This document shows positions 1 through 7,440 of a DNA stretch of 64,000 nucleotides, one piece after another. Origin of the DNA: Aliishimia sp963922415. Its GTDB lineage: Bacteria; Pseudomonadota; Alphaproteobacteria; Rhodobacterales; Rhodobacteraceae. The stretch lies in the NCBI GenBank assembly GCA_963922415.1, contig CAWUIP010000006.1, positions 1 to 64,000 of the forward strand, written 5' to 3'. The translations under genes were made by a program, and so were the position numbers. Position 1 is the stretch's first letter; each line of letters begins with the position of its first letter. A model generated the notes under the pieces. It ran no database searches and had not been told where the DNA came from. It worked only from the letters and a program-made list of their open reading frames with translations.

Positions 1-140
1 GGGGTGGACGAGGCCACCAACAGGTGCGCGATCAGAGCCAGGCCACCGAAGACACGCGTGCCGTCGATAATGTAGCTGTGCAGCTCTTCTGCTTCTTTGA
101 GGGTTAGGCCGGTCGGCCATACCTTTTCTTCGTCGGCCAT
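1..140 (-). CDS. pucB: LH2 (B800-850) light-harvesting protein beta chain, partial
   Basis: The reverse strand from 140 encodes 46 residues and runs off the window edge. The protein begins MADEEKVWPTGLTLKEAEEL and continues with HSYIIDGTRVFGGLALIAH. This is the PucB pattern: a polar cytoplasmic N-terminus, a conserved GTRVFGG turn, and two histidines (H21 and H39). In the family these are associated with B800 binding and B850 bacteriochlorophyll ligation respectively. The product is a single-span antenna polypeptide of the photosynthetic membrane that pairs with PucA, whose gene would lie outside the window. A strong ribosome site (AAGGAG, about 8 bases upstream) supports the start. LH1 beta (PufB) is the alternative, but the KVWPTGLT and GTRVFGG segments fit LH2 better. 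Confidence 0.93.
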   Translation of the reverse strand, partial: MADEEKVWPTGLTLKEAEELHSYIIDGTRVFGGLALIAHLLVASST

Positions 141-266
141 AGGGGTCTCCTTCGTGCCGTTGTCTTCGTCATGTTCGGAAAGATTGGCGGCCGCACTCAA
201 CGCCCTCCTCCCAGCTCCGCCCATGATGAAGAGGTCGCGCACACTCCCCCTCGATCAGGACTCGCA

Positions 267-284
267 TGTCATTCTAGGTGGACA
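267..284 (-). promoter_or_regulatory. PpsR/CrtJ box 1
   Basis: TGTCATTCTAGGTGGACA is an exact TGTC-N10-GACA palindrome, the known binding sequence of the aerobic/light photosynthesis repressor PpsR (CrtJ). It covers the -10 hexamer of the puc promoter, so binding should block RNA polymerase. Confidence 0.88.
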
Positions 285-298
285 CATCTTAATGTCAA
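271..298 (-). promoter_or_regulatory. puc promoter (sigma70-like)
   Basis: On the reverse strand TTGACA (298-293) and TAGAAT (276-271) are separated by 16 bp, a near-consensus housekeeping promoter. Transcription would start near 264 and give a leader of about 125 nt before pucB. Both hexamers lie inside PpsR boxes. Confidence 0.72.
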
Positions 299-310
299 TA
301 AGAACTGACA
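293..310 (-). promoter_or_regulatory. PpsR/CrtJ box 2
   Basis: TGTCAATAAGAACTGACA is a second exact TGTC-N10-GACA palindrome, 8 bp from box 1. Read on the reverse strand its end is the -35 hexamer TTGACA. Paired boxes are typical of PpsR targets, where the repressor binds cooperatively. Confidence 0.88.
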
Positions 311-527
311 CTATAATGCACTACGCGCAGTGCAATTCTTCCGCAGTCCCGGCACAATGGCTTAGCTCAGAACAGGTTAAACCAGCAGTGCGGCCACATT
401 TCTCCCAGCCGTGGCCTCCATACTTTCCGCGATGATTTGCTGAGCACGCGGAACGATCTGGATCACCACTGCGACAGAATCAGAAAGCCAATAGCAGCGG
501 CTCACAGACGAGGCACTGGCCCCCCGA

Positions 528-953
528 TCAGTCGGCCAAGCCCAGCTGCCGCACAATCGTCGCGCTATCGTAATAGTCACGCCCTTCCACAACCATGCCG
601 TCTTCAACGCGCATAACCGAACAATAGCGCACTTCGGCCCGCCGCCCTGTGGCCGGAAAGTCTCCCAGGCTCGACCGCAACAGTCCCGTATGGGTCCCGG
701 TGTTGCGAAACTCCACCGTCGCCCAAGCACCGCATTGACTAACGATGACGTTCTCGACCTGACACAGCCCATCCGGAAATGCTTCACGCCAACGGAAATA
801 GTCCGATTTATAGCCCTCTTTTCCTGGAAGCTTTTCGCCGCGCGCGACGTCCTCAAAATCGATGTCGTCTGATATGACCTCCGCCCCACGATCCGGATCA
901 CGCAGATCCCAAGACTCGTGAAATTGACGGACCACTTTTTCTGTCGGATGCAC
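528..953 (-). CDS. SnoaL-like / ester cyclase family protein
   Basis: This encodes about 141 residues with the alpha+beta-barrel pattern of the SnoaL/NTF2-like superfamily: an N-terminal helix (VVRQFHESWDLRDPDRG), a loop with acidic residues (DDIDFEDVARGE), a KSDYFRWREAFPDG segment, and a C-terminal strand pair ending VEGRDYYDSATIVRQLGL. Members include polyketide cyclases, ester cyclases and many small hydrolase- or isomerase-like proteins, so the substrate cannot be named. The frame is open to an ATG at 1103, but that start has no ribosome site and adds 50 residues unlike the family. A GTG at 953 with GAAAGG about 10 bases upstream matches the family's usual start, so I use it. The gene stands alone between the guanidine operon and pucB, on the same strand. 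Confidence 0.65.
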   Translation of the reverse strand: MHPTEKVVRQFHESWDLRDPDRGAEVISDDIDFEDVARGEKLPGKEGYKSDYFRWREAFPDGLCQVENVIVSQCGAWATVEFRNTGTHTGLLRSSLGDFPATGRRAEVRYCSVMRVEDGMVVEGRDYYDSATIVRQLGLAD

Positions 954-1359
954 TTTTGAAAACCCTTTCGTGGCTTGAGACCCAGCTCCCTGATCCGGGC
1001 CGTTTCGGTGTAGACTCCGCTCCTGTTTCTTTGCCGTTGAAATGGTTGCGGGCAAGGCCTGCTGAGCAGAACAATTGCGAAGATCAAGCGAGGTAGGCTG
1101 CATACTGGGGGTGAGTTTGGCGCCGGTGGCTAGGGCCAGCCCGCCAAGTGATGTGTATCGTCACTGACCTGTCCGGCTGTGACAGACCGGTTGAGCAGGC
1201 ATCCGCTGCTGTCGCAGGGTTTGGCAGCAAGTTGCGGCATGCGTGCACCTGTCAGCCAAAAAAGTTCAGACCTGCTCACCGCTCATTCTTCAGACCGTGG
1301 CGCACGCCGCCAGCCCGATATCAACGGGTCTTTAGCCCAAACACCAATTGAGAAGGCCC
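954..1359. other. Intergenic region
   Basis: No convincing gene. Short plus-strand frames (1148-1351, 1179-1430) are rich in Pro, Arg and Ser without family resemblance or a ribosome site. The 3' untranslated end of the guanidine operon probably lies here, but I see no clear terminator hairpin. Confidence 0.5.
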
Positions 1360-1560
1360 CTAACGGCTCATCGAGTGGTCTTTTCGGGCTCTCTGCCGAC
1401 CCTGGGGCGCGCGATGCAGCTTCCGAATGAACGCTGCAACACCGACTGCAACGACGGCGAATGCGGCCGCAAGTGGAAGTACTGAGGTTGCGACGACCAC
1501 CTCATGGTGTGCCAAGGCAGGCGTTGCAAGCAGAGCGAATATGGCCGCCAGATACCTCAT
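1360..1560 (-). CDS. Small exported membrane protein with His-His mature N-terminus
   Basis: This is a 66-residue protein. Residues 1-17 (MRYLAAIFALLATPALA) form a signal peptide with an Ala-x-Ala cleavage site. The mature chain would start HHEVVVATSVLPL, followed by a hydrophobic span (about residues 27-45) and a basic tail (RKLHRAPQGRQRARK). The start overlaps the stop of the His-rich gene by ATGA, so the two are translationally coupled and belong to the guanidine operon. I do not recognise the family. An exposed His-His at a periplasmic N-terminus could bind a divalent metal such as nickel, which fits a locus encoding a presumed nickel enzyme, but this is inference. It is the last gene of the operon. 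Confidence 0.6.
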   Translation of the reverse strand: MRYLAAIFALLATPALAHHEVVVATSVLPLAAAFAVVAVGVAAFIRKLHRAPQGRQRARKDHSMSR

Positions 1561-1985
1561 GAGACATCTTCCGCCGCGGGGTGATTTTGCAGGAAGTTGC
1601 GCAGATCTATAACCTGTTTGGCTTTCAAAGACACATAGACAAAACCCATGTTTGTCCGTTCGGTGACTAAATCGCCGGGATATGGGAGGTAAGATAACTC
1701 TTGCGACCCGAAGGACGGTGATGCGGTGCCGACCTGCCATTCGGTCGTCAGCTGAACGTCGACCAACTTCATCGATGGCCCTCCGTTCGGATCAGCGATC
1801 TCCAACGGGACACCCGCAAGCCGCAAGTAAGACATCTTGTCCTTTGCGGATATGAAGCCGTCAATGAATTGCTCGGTCAAAACCTGCAATTCTTCTGCCT
1901 TGTTCGCGTCCGGCATATGGCTGTGCAGGTGGTCGCCGTGGCTGTGGTTGTGGCCGATATGACCGTTCACGATATCATGTGGCAT
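1557..1985 (-). CDS. His-rich small protein of guanidine hydrolase operon; candidate metallochaperone
   Basis: This is a 142-residue soluble protein. Eight of its first 23 residues are histidines (positions 3, 9, 12, 14, 16, 19, 21, 23, in the run NGHIGHNHSHGDHLHSH), an obvious metal-binding tail. Residues 25-140 form an unrecognised domain (EELQVLTEQFIDGFISAKDK; PLEIADPNGGPSMKLVDVQL; LSYLPYPGDLV). The ATG at 1985 is preferred to the one at 2015 because GGTGG lies just before it, while the upstream ATG has no ribosome site. It overlaps the 3' end of the guanidine hydrolase gene by 11 bp, so the products are made together. Characterised guanidine hydrolases need nickel and HypA/HypB-like loaders. 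None is encoded here, so this protein may load or store nickel for the enzyme. No HypA zinc motif or GTPase motif is present. Confidence 0.68.
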   Translation of the reverse strand: MPHDIVNGHIGHNHSHGDHLHSHMPDANKAEELQVLTEQFIDGFISAKDKMSYLRLAGVPLEIADPNGGPSMKLVDVQLTTEWQVGTASPSFGSQELSYLPYPGDLVTERTNMGFVYVSLKAKQVIDLRNFLQNHPAAEDVS

Positions 1986-3219
1986 TGGACCACCGCTTTC
2001 CTTCAAATTCGCCATGCGGGATGGTTACGGGCTTGTCGATATGACGCTTGTGCTTGCCTAGGTTGCCTGACGCCACAAGAGAGCCCAGCACATCGACGAT
2101 GACGCGCGTGCCCATCAACGCCGTAATCTCTGATTGGTCATAGGGGGGTGCGACTTCGACAAGCTCCATGCCGCAAATCCCTTCTGCAGCGACTTTGGAC
2201 GCCAGCGCCAAAGCCTCCCGCGGAAGGAAACCGCCCGGTTCGGGCCAGCCTGTTCCGGGCACAAAGCCGCAATCGATGCTGTCAATGTCAAACGACATAT
2301 AGACCATGTCGACACCATCCCACGCCATCTCCAAGGCCATCTCGGCCGTTTTATCGACTCCCATCTTTTCCATATCACTCATGGTGATGATGTTCGTTTC
2401 ACGCTCGCGCGCGACAGCAACGGCTTCGCGCGGCACCTGCCAGCCGCCGATGCCGACCTGCACGAGGTTCTTGGCCGGCACATTGGGCAGGTTGGTCGAG
2501 TGGAACCACGGCGTGGTATGCATACGCTCATCCAGATCCTTTTCCTGAATGTCCGCATGGCGGTCAAAATGCACTATGCCGATCTTCTTCGACGTGCATT
2601 CCGCGATCCCGCGCACGCAAGGGAAGCCAATGGAGTGATCGCCGCCGATCATGATTGGCAACGATCCGCTGGAGGCCACATGGCTTACCGCGCGGCTAAT
2701 CTGGTCAAAAGTCTTCTCTATGTTTGCCGGGATTGTGAACACGTCCCCCGCATCGCAGAGCGTCATCTGCTCGCGTAGATCGACGGCCATTTCGTAATTG
2801 TACGGCGTATAGAGCGCAGAGATTTTGCGCACACCCTGTGGACCGAAGCGGGTCCCAGCGCGGTAGGTCGTCCCCCCGTCAAACGGGATACCGAGCACGG
2901 TCGCGTCATAGTCTTTTACCTCTGTGACGTCTTCGGCGTAGGGCGCTTTCAGGAAAGTGTTAATGCCTGCATAGTGGGGTAACTCGCCGCGCGCGAACGT
3001 CGGGATGGACTTGTCCTCGATACTGTCGGAACCCGTCAGCCCCATCCGCAGCGCCCATTTCTTTTCTTGGTCCCATCGGCTCCCCGGAATGTCATTTTCC
3101 GCCTGCATCGACTTCCAGCCTTGCAGCTTCGTCAAGTCAGGGTGGTGAAACTGCGCGTCTTTGTGTCTGTGATCTTGCGGATGGTGAGACCGCGATCGGT
3201 CAGTTTTCCCGTAGAACAT
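1975..3219 (-). CDS. gdmH: Guanidine hydrolase (ureohydrolase/arginase family)
   Basis: This is a 414-residue member of the arginase/agmatinase superfamily, with all metal ligands visible: GGDHS (His195), HFDRHAD (Asp219, His221, Asp223) and SFDIDSID (Asp311, Asp313). Agmatinases have a smaller residue in the motif where this protein has GTGWPEPGG (Trp325). That Trp, and the GIGGWQVPR segment, resemble the cyanobacterial Ni-dependent guanidine hydrolase GdmH, which splits guanidine into urea and ammonium. The context agrees: a guanidine-I riboswitch and NitT/TauT transporter head the operon. The N-terminus carries its own His-rich stretch (six His between residues 12 and 26). The ATG at 3219 has GGAGGA upstream and overlaps the ATPase gene by 20 bp; an upstream in-frame extension lies wholly inside that gene and is rejected. 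Agmatinase is the main alternative. Confidence 0.85.
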   Translation of the reverse strand: MFYGKTDRSRSHHPQDHRHKDAQFHHPDLTKLQGWKSMQAENDIPGSRWDQEKKWALRMGLTGSDSIEDKSIPTFARGELPHYAGINTFLKAPYAEDVTEVKDYDATVLGIPFDGGTTYRAGTRFGPQGVRKISALYTPYNYEMAVDLREQMTLCDAGDVFTIPANIEKTFDQISRAVSHVASSGSLPIMIGGDHSIGFPCVRGIAECTSKKIGIVHFDRHADIQEKDLDERMHTTPWFHSTNLPNVPAKNLVQVGIGGWQVPREAVAVARERETNIITMSDMEKMGVDKTAEMALEMAWDGVDMVYMSFDIDSIDCGFVPGTGWPEPGGFLPREALALASKVAAEGICGMELVEVAPPYDQSEITALMGTRVIVDVLGSLVASGNLGKHKRHIDKPVTIPHGEFEGKRWSNAT

Positions 3220-3967
3220 GGGTGTCCTCCTGAAGTCGTTGAAAGGGTATGCCGCTGTCGCGCGCATCAAAGTCGTAGGTGATCGTTGCGCCATAGGCGT
3301 TCGGATCGTGGGGATCCCAGCGTGGCTTATCAAATACAAGCACGCGGTCACCGAGTTTGAAGGCTTCTTCAAGGTCGTGCGTGACCATGAAAACTGTCAT
3401 GCCAGTTTCTGCGCGCAGATCTTGCAAGAAATCATGCATCGAAAGCCGTGTGCCAGGGTCCAATGCGCCAAACGGTTCATCCAGGAGAAGGACCCTTGGC
3501 TTCGCAGTCAGCGCTTGGCCAATGGCAAGACGCTGCTGCATGCCACCAGAGAGAGTGGCGGGATAGTTGTCCGCCACGTGGTCCAGACCAATCCGCTCAA
3601 GCGTTTCATCCGCCCGTTTCTTCGCGTCCGTGAACCTATCGCCAAAGAACCTGCCCCAGCCTGACCTTAGGCTTTCGCCCGCAATAATGTTCTGGCGCAC
3701 GGTCATATGTGGGAAGACAGAGTACTTCTGAAACACCACGCCGCGGTCAAGGCCCGGTTCTTTTGCTGGTTCATCGCCGTCGATCCTGATCTCCCCATGC
3801 GTTGGGGTTTCCTGAGCGAGCAACAGCCGCAAGAACGTTGACTTGCCGCAACCAGAGGCCCCAACGATCGAAATGAACTCCCCTTCGTCCACATCAATGT
3901 TCACGCGTTCTATGATGGGGCGATGGCCATAGCTCTGGAAGATGTTGCGGACGGTGACAAAGCTCAT
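3200..3967 (-). CDS. NitT/TauT-type ABC transporter ATPase (guanidine uptake)
   Basis: This is a 255-residue nucleotide-binding subunit. It has Walker A GASGCGKST, a Q-loop (VVFQKYSVFPHMTVRQN), signature LSGGMQQRLAIGQAL, Walker B VLLLDEPFGALDP and the switch His in VTHDLEEAF. The sequence type (NIFQSYG at the start, QALTAKPRVLLLDEPFGALD) is that of nitrate/sulfonate/taurine importers, a class repeatedly found behind guanidine riboswitches. The start at 3967 is chosen because GGAGGA precedes it and it overlaps the permease stop by ATGA. The C-terminus extends through YDFDARDSGIPFQRLQEDTH and overlaps the guanidine hydrolase start by 20 bp. It would power import of guanidine or a close analogue together with the two upstream genes. 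Confidence 0.88.
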   Translation of the reverse strand: MSFVTVRNIFQSYGHRPIIERVNIDVDEGEFISIVGASGCGKSTFLRLLLAQETPTHGEIRIDGDEPAKEPGLDRGVVFQKYSVFPHMTVRQNIIAGESLRSGWGRFFGDRFTDAKKRADETLERIGLDHVADNYPATLSGGMQQRLAIGQALTAKPRVLLLDEPFGALDPGTRLSMHDFLQDLRAETGMTVFMVTHDLEEAFKLGDRVLVFDKPRWDPHDPNAYGATITYDFDARDSGIPFQRLQEDTHVLREN

Positions 3968-4776
3968 AAGCCATCCTCCGCCCATGGGTAAAACCGGCGG
4001 GAGGCTTGGCGTAAGAGCCAGTCGATCATGAACGCAAGCGCGGTGATCCAGATCACGTAAGTGAGGATGATGTCCATCGCCAGATACCGCCGGACGAGGA
4101 AGATGCGGTAACCCAGCCCGTCCTCGCTGGCGATGGCTTCGGCAGCGATCAAAAACAGCCATGCGGGACCAAGTGCAAGACGGACCGCTTGGATCAATCG
4201 CGGCATGATTTGCGGTAAGGCGACGCGCAGCGCAACAACAAAGGACGACGCGCCAAGGGTCTGCGCTTTGACGATTTGTTCAGATGGAAGCTCGGCCGTT
4301 TTCGCACTCAGATCGCGGATCAAAAACGGGGTCACACCGATCGCGATGAGCGCAACTTTTGATACCTCGCCCAGCCCGAATATGATGAATAGGATCGGCA
4401 ATACGGCCAATGGCGGAATCATCGACAGCACCGCAACAAATGTGTTCAAGCCTGCGTGGGCAAACGGAAAAAGCCCGATCCCCAAGCCGAAAAGAAGACC
4501 AATCAAAGCCCCAATGGACACGCCAAGCGCAAGGCGTTTCAAGCTGGACGCTGTATCTTTCCAAAAGACGATGTCACCTGAACGTTTGTCAGGCTGCGTT
4601 GCGACGCGAACGGCCGTTTGAACGATTTGTGAAGGCGCCGGCAAAAGTTTGTCGGCCGGATTGACGGCGCGCCGCGCTTCGGACCCCAACGAATAGGCCA
4701 CGAAAACCAGCAAAAATGGCAGGGCCATAAGCAAGACCGCCAGAGGGCGCCCAGGCTTTCGATTGATCCACCGCAT
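3964..4776 (-). CDS. NitT/TauT-type ABC transporter permease (guanidine uptake)
   Basis: This is a 270-residue inner-membrane protein with about six hydrophobic spans. It has the binding-protein-dependent permease loop near residues 178-196 (KAQTLGASSFVVALRVALPQ, the EAA-type loop that docks the ATPase) and a typical N-terminal span (PLAVLLMALPFLLVFVAYSL). The SSLKRLALGVSIGALIG stretch is characteristic of the SsuC/TauC/NrtB group. AAGGA lies 6 bases before the ATG. It is preceded by an intercistronic hairpin after the binding-protein gene and overlaps the ATPase gene by 4 bp. The substrate is inferred from the riboswitch and the hydrolase in the same operon. Confidence 0.87.
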   Translation of the reverse strand: MRWINRKPGRPLAVLLMALPFLLVFVAYSLGSEARRAVNPADKLLPAPSQIVQTAVRVATQPDKRSGDIVFWKDTASSLKRLALGVSIGALIGLLFGLGIGLFPFAHAGLNTFVAVLSMIPPLAVLPILFIIFGLGEVSKVALIAIGVTPFLIRDLSAKTAELPSEQIVKAQTLGASSFVVALRVALPQIMPRLIQAVRLALGPAWLFLIAAEAIASEDGLGYRIFLVRRYLAMDIILTYVIWITALAFMIDWLLRQASRRFYPWAEDGL

Positions 4777-4791
4777 CCTCGATCCTTAAAT

Positions 4792-4820
4792 GGCAGCCCA
4801 GCAGAAAGCGACGGGCTGCC
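4792..4820 (-). terminator. Intercistronic hairpin after guanidine binding-protein gene
   Basis: GGCAGCCC (4792-4799) and GGGCTGCC (4813-4820) form a perfect 8-bp stem with a 13-nt loop, just downstream of the binding-protein stop. It is followed on the transcribed strand by ATTTAAGG rather than a full U-tract. It is probably an mRNA-stabilising or partial-termination element. Confidence 0.6.
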
Positions 4821-4828
4821 GCTTGAGT

Positions 4829-5875
4829 TTACAGATCGCCGTCAGCGGCCATTTGCATGTACGTCGTGTCATATCGCATTTTGACATTGGCTGGGTCACC
4901 GGTGGTGGTGCCATCGGGATATGCGACACCCACAAAATCGGCACTTGGTGCACCCTCGCCGAGGATCCCTTTGTCAAAAAGGAATTCAGCAACATTGACC
5001 ATCGTGGACTTCAAAGCTTCATCAGATGTGAAGGCGACCGCTTCTGCCGGACTCCAGAACATTTCGGTCGAGGCGAGCTGTGCTTGATAGCCAGCAAGAT
5101 CTGTTCCCGATGCCTCTGCCATCGCGGTCAGGGCAGCTTCATCCCCTGCTTCCATCAAGCTCATCAGCTCATACCAAGCGCCTGTTAGCGCTTTGCCGAA
5201 AGCAGGGTTTGCGGCCAACGTTTCGGTGTTCACCCACATGATGTCGATGATTTCACCAGGTACATCAGAGCTGTCGTACAGCTTGGTTGCGCCCGGCTCT
5301 TCTAGAATGGTCGACACCAGCGGGTTCCAAGTGACCACCGCTTCAACATCATCCGTCGCATAAGCGGCGATCATGTCCGCATCTGATGTGTTGATGACCC
5401 CGTCCAGATCTCTTTCAGCGAGACCAACGCTGTCCAACCCACGTGCCAAAAGGTAGTGAGAGACGGACAGCTCAACCAAGTTGACTGGCTTGCCTGCAAG
5501 ATCCTCTAGCCCGCCTTCACCTTTTAGGATCACCGCATCATTGCCGTTGGAATAGTCTCCGACAATCAAAGCGGTCGTGTCGACGCCGCCGCCGGAGGAA
5601 ATCGAAAGCGTGTCCATGTTTGTGGCCGTGACGCCGTCAAATTCGCCCGCAGCGTATTGAATAATCGACTCAACATAGTCGTTGATCTGCACGATCTCGA
5701 CATCGATCTCGTATTTGTCGGCCCATTTGTCCATGATGCCGCTGTCTTCAAGATAACCCCAAGGCATCCAGCCCACATAGATCGACCAAGCAACCCTAAA
5801 TTCAGTTTTTTCCTGAGCCATCGCACTGGAGGCCAAAGTCAAAGCAAGTGCAGTCGCGGTAACGAGTTTTTTCAT
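4829..5875 (-). CDS. NitT/TauT-type ABC transporter substrate-binding protein (guanidine uptake)
   Basis: This is a 348-residue periplasmic protein. Residues 1-20 (MKKLVTATALALTLASSAMA) are a signal peptide with cleavage after AMA. The mature part begins QEKTEFRVAWSIYVGWMPWG, the N-terminal strand and aromatic loop seen in ThiY/SsuA-like NitT/TauT binding proteins, followed by AAGEFDGVTATNMDTLSISS and AVVTWNPLVS. It is the first gene of the operon; GGGGA precedes the ATG by about 6 bases, and a guanidine-I riboswitch sits about 75 nt upstream. The riboswitch and the downstream guanidine hydrolase make guanidine, or a compound releasing it, the likely ligand. Confidence 0.88.
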   Translation of the reverse strand: MKKLVTATALALTLASSAMAQEKTEFRVAWSIYVGWMPWGYLEDSGIMDKWADKYEIDVEIVQINDYVESIIQYAAGEFDGVTATNMDTLSISSGGGVDTTALIVGDYSNGNDAVILKGEGGLEDLAGKPVNLVELSVSHYLLARGLDSVGLAERDLDGVINTSDADMIAAYATDDVEAVVTWNPLVSTILEEPGATKLYDSSDVPGEIIDIMWVNTETLAANPAFGKALTGAWYELMSLMEAGDEAALTAMAEASGTDLAGYQAQLASTEMFWSPAEAVAFTSDEALKSTMVNVAEFLFDKGILGEGAPSADFVGVAYPDGTTTGDPANVKMRYDTTYMQMAADGDL

Positions 5876-5949
5876 CGTCGGTCCCCATCAAATTTTCAAC
5901 AATGGATTGACTGCGTGAAGGGCAGATGCGGAGCGCAGGTCAAACCAGC

Positions 5950-6060
5950 GCAGTAGCCTCCCGGGATTTTGCCCCGCCGTGTACTGTCCGGGATTGACCG
6001 AACAGCGATATCTCTTGGACCAGACCTGCACAGCACAGCGGAACCCTAGATATCCTGCAA
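5950..6060 (-). promoter_or_regulatory. Guanidine-I (ykkC) riboswitch aptamer
   Basis: Read on the reverse strand the conserved ykkC elements appear in order. A closing stem GATATCT (6054-6048) pairs with AGATATC (6013-6007). It encloses CTAGGGTTCCG and GGTCTGGTCCAAGAG. After a short linker comes ACACGGCGGGGCAAAATC followed by CCCGGGAG. These are the hallmark sequences of the guanidine-I class, which switches genes on when guanidinium binds. The element lies about 75 nt before the binding-protein start and points towards it. I cannot tell from sequence alone whether the expression platform acts on termination or translation; no U-tract is obvious. Confidence 0.93.
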
Positions 6061-6342
6061 CATCAGCTAAGAAGAGACGTGTGAGCCTATCAAGTAATCT
6101 CGTCAACTTCGCAACAGCAAGGCCATCAACGCCCAATCGATGTGCTTTACTGTTGGGCACTGATTGTTTTTTGACCGAAATGTTGAAGGTGAGCCTGGCA
6201 ATACCCAAAAAATGCCGTGTTCGGTGATCGTGCTGAAAAACATTATACGTGCTGGGCTCGGCTGAATCCGACGTCCCGGAGCCGACCATTCAGGCTCAAA
6301 CACTCAAATATTGGCATCTGCGCCAAACCGCTCCAGCGTTCT

Positions 6343-7440
6343 TCAAGGAACTTTCAAAGCGGATTGAAAGGTCGTTTCGATCCCGGCGTATTCGGGCCCA
6401 AACGTTTCTAACCCGCGCTTGGTCAAGAAAACGGCTGGCGCAGGCAGAACAACAATCGCCACACTTTGCGCCGGGCGCACATTCGGGTTTGTGATCACCT
6501 CGCCCGTCTCTATGTCCAAAGCCGAGATGATCTCAGGGATCGTGACGACCGGTACTCCGTTCAGTCGCCCGACCATGTTTTCGTTTTTCAGATCGACACA
6601 AAAGGTCTGACCTTCAAAGTTCGCGACTCCAAGCAGCTCGAATCTGCCGACAGTAAATCCTTGATCGATCCTTGTTTGGCTTGTTGTCACGACGCCTTCA
6701 AACAGGACGCGTCCACCGGCAGCTTGAGCAATCTGGCTGGGCAATGCTTGTGGATGAGATCGGCCCTCACGCAGCATTGCACCGATCTTGCGCGCCTGGG
6801 TTAACGTGCCAGTTAGCAAACCAGGACGCAGAATTTTCGCAGGCAACGTGTGGTCGATGGCTGCGATGTCATTGCCGCTGAGTTGCGCTAAAGCGCGCAC
6901 TATGTCTTCCGCCCGAGCGTCGCTTGCAATGCCTTCAAGGACAGTCGTCTCGCCCCGGGCATTCGCCGTCACAATATCCCCAACGGGCAGATCGGCTATT
7001 GCGTAGGCCGAATGAGTGATCTCGGGCACAGCGCGACCAGATGGATCCGCATCTACCACCACGCTATCTGCCATGGCCGCCATATAGAACGGCACAGCGG
7101 TGTTGGACCCACCAAGCTCACACGGTACAGCACCATAGATTGGGTGGCCGACGTGGCGGATAAGGCGGTCATAAGCTGCAAGGATCGGAGGGGTTTCTCC
7201 GTCAATCAGTGCATCGGCACCTTGCGGCAGGTCGGAAATCGCGCCAAGCAGGTAAGGTGTACAGATAAACGCATCGTCAGGCACGCGCTCCAATGCCACC
7301 AGGCGGAACTGCTTGCCCGCCGCCGCGGCGCGGTCGATAAGCGCGAGGCCTTCGGCTAAGTCTCCGCCGCCGCCTGCGCCGTAAAGCATGGCCCCGACAA
7401 GAATATCGACGACATCTTCGCGGGTCAGTTCTTGGATCAT
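6343..7440 (-). CDS. DUF917 family protein (hydantoinase-like)
   Basis: This is a 365-residue protein of the DUF917 family, whose members are annotated near hydantoinase/N-methylhydantoinase-type genes. The family start is clear: LTREDVVDILVGAMLYGAGGGG, then GAVPCELGGSNTAVPFYMAA in the first half and LKNENMVGRLNGVPVVTIPE in the second. The catalytic role of the family is not established. The ATG overlaps the stop of the 245-residue protein gene (ATGA), making it the last gene of a six-gene operon with a polyamine-type ABC transporter and a cysteine hydrolase. This grouping suggests breakdown of an imported amide, ureide or cyclic nitrogen compound. About 280 bp separate it from the guanidine riboswitch downstream, with no clear terminator. 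Confidence 0.8.
   Translation of the reverse strand: MIQELTREDVVDILVGAMLYGAGGGGDLAEGLALIDRAAAAGKQFRLVALERVPDDAFICTPYLLGAISDLPQGADALIDGETPPILAAYDRLIRHVGHPIYGAVPCELGGSNTAVPFYMAAMADSVVVDADPSGRAVPEITHSAYAIADLPVGDIVTANARGETTVLEGIASDARAEDIVRALAQLSGNDIAAIDHTLPAKILRPGLLTGTLTQARKIGAMLREGRSHPQALPSQIAQAAGGRVLFEGVVTTSQTRIDQGFTVGRFELLGVANFEGQTFCVDLKNENMVGRLNGVPVVTIPEIISALDIETGEVITNPNVRPAQSVAIVVLPAPAVFLTKRGLETFGPEYAGIETTFQSALKVP

Larger units (their letters stand above)
141..527. other. Intergenic region upstream of pucB
   Basis: This stretch holds the pucB leader, the promoter and the two PpsR boxes (267-310). From about 311 to 527 I see no gene; open frames there have no ribosome site and no recognisable protein. 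Confidence 0.6.

Noticed and set aside
97..435. 112-codon plus-strand frame
   Set aside because: It runs antisense to pucB and its promoter; the minus-strand reading is a clear LH2 beta protein.
377..1087. 236-codon open frame, minus strand
   Set aside because: It overlaps the SnoaL-like gene in another frame, is rich in Arg, Cys and Trp and has no family resemblance.
2134..2778. 214-codon plus-strand frame
   Set aside because: It is antisense to the guanidine hydrolase, whose metal motifs are intact; composition is His/Arg-rich as expected for a shadow.
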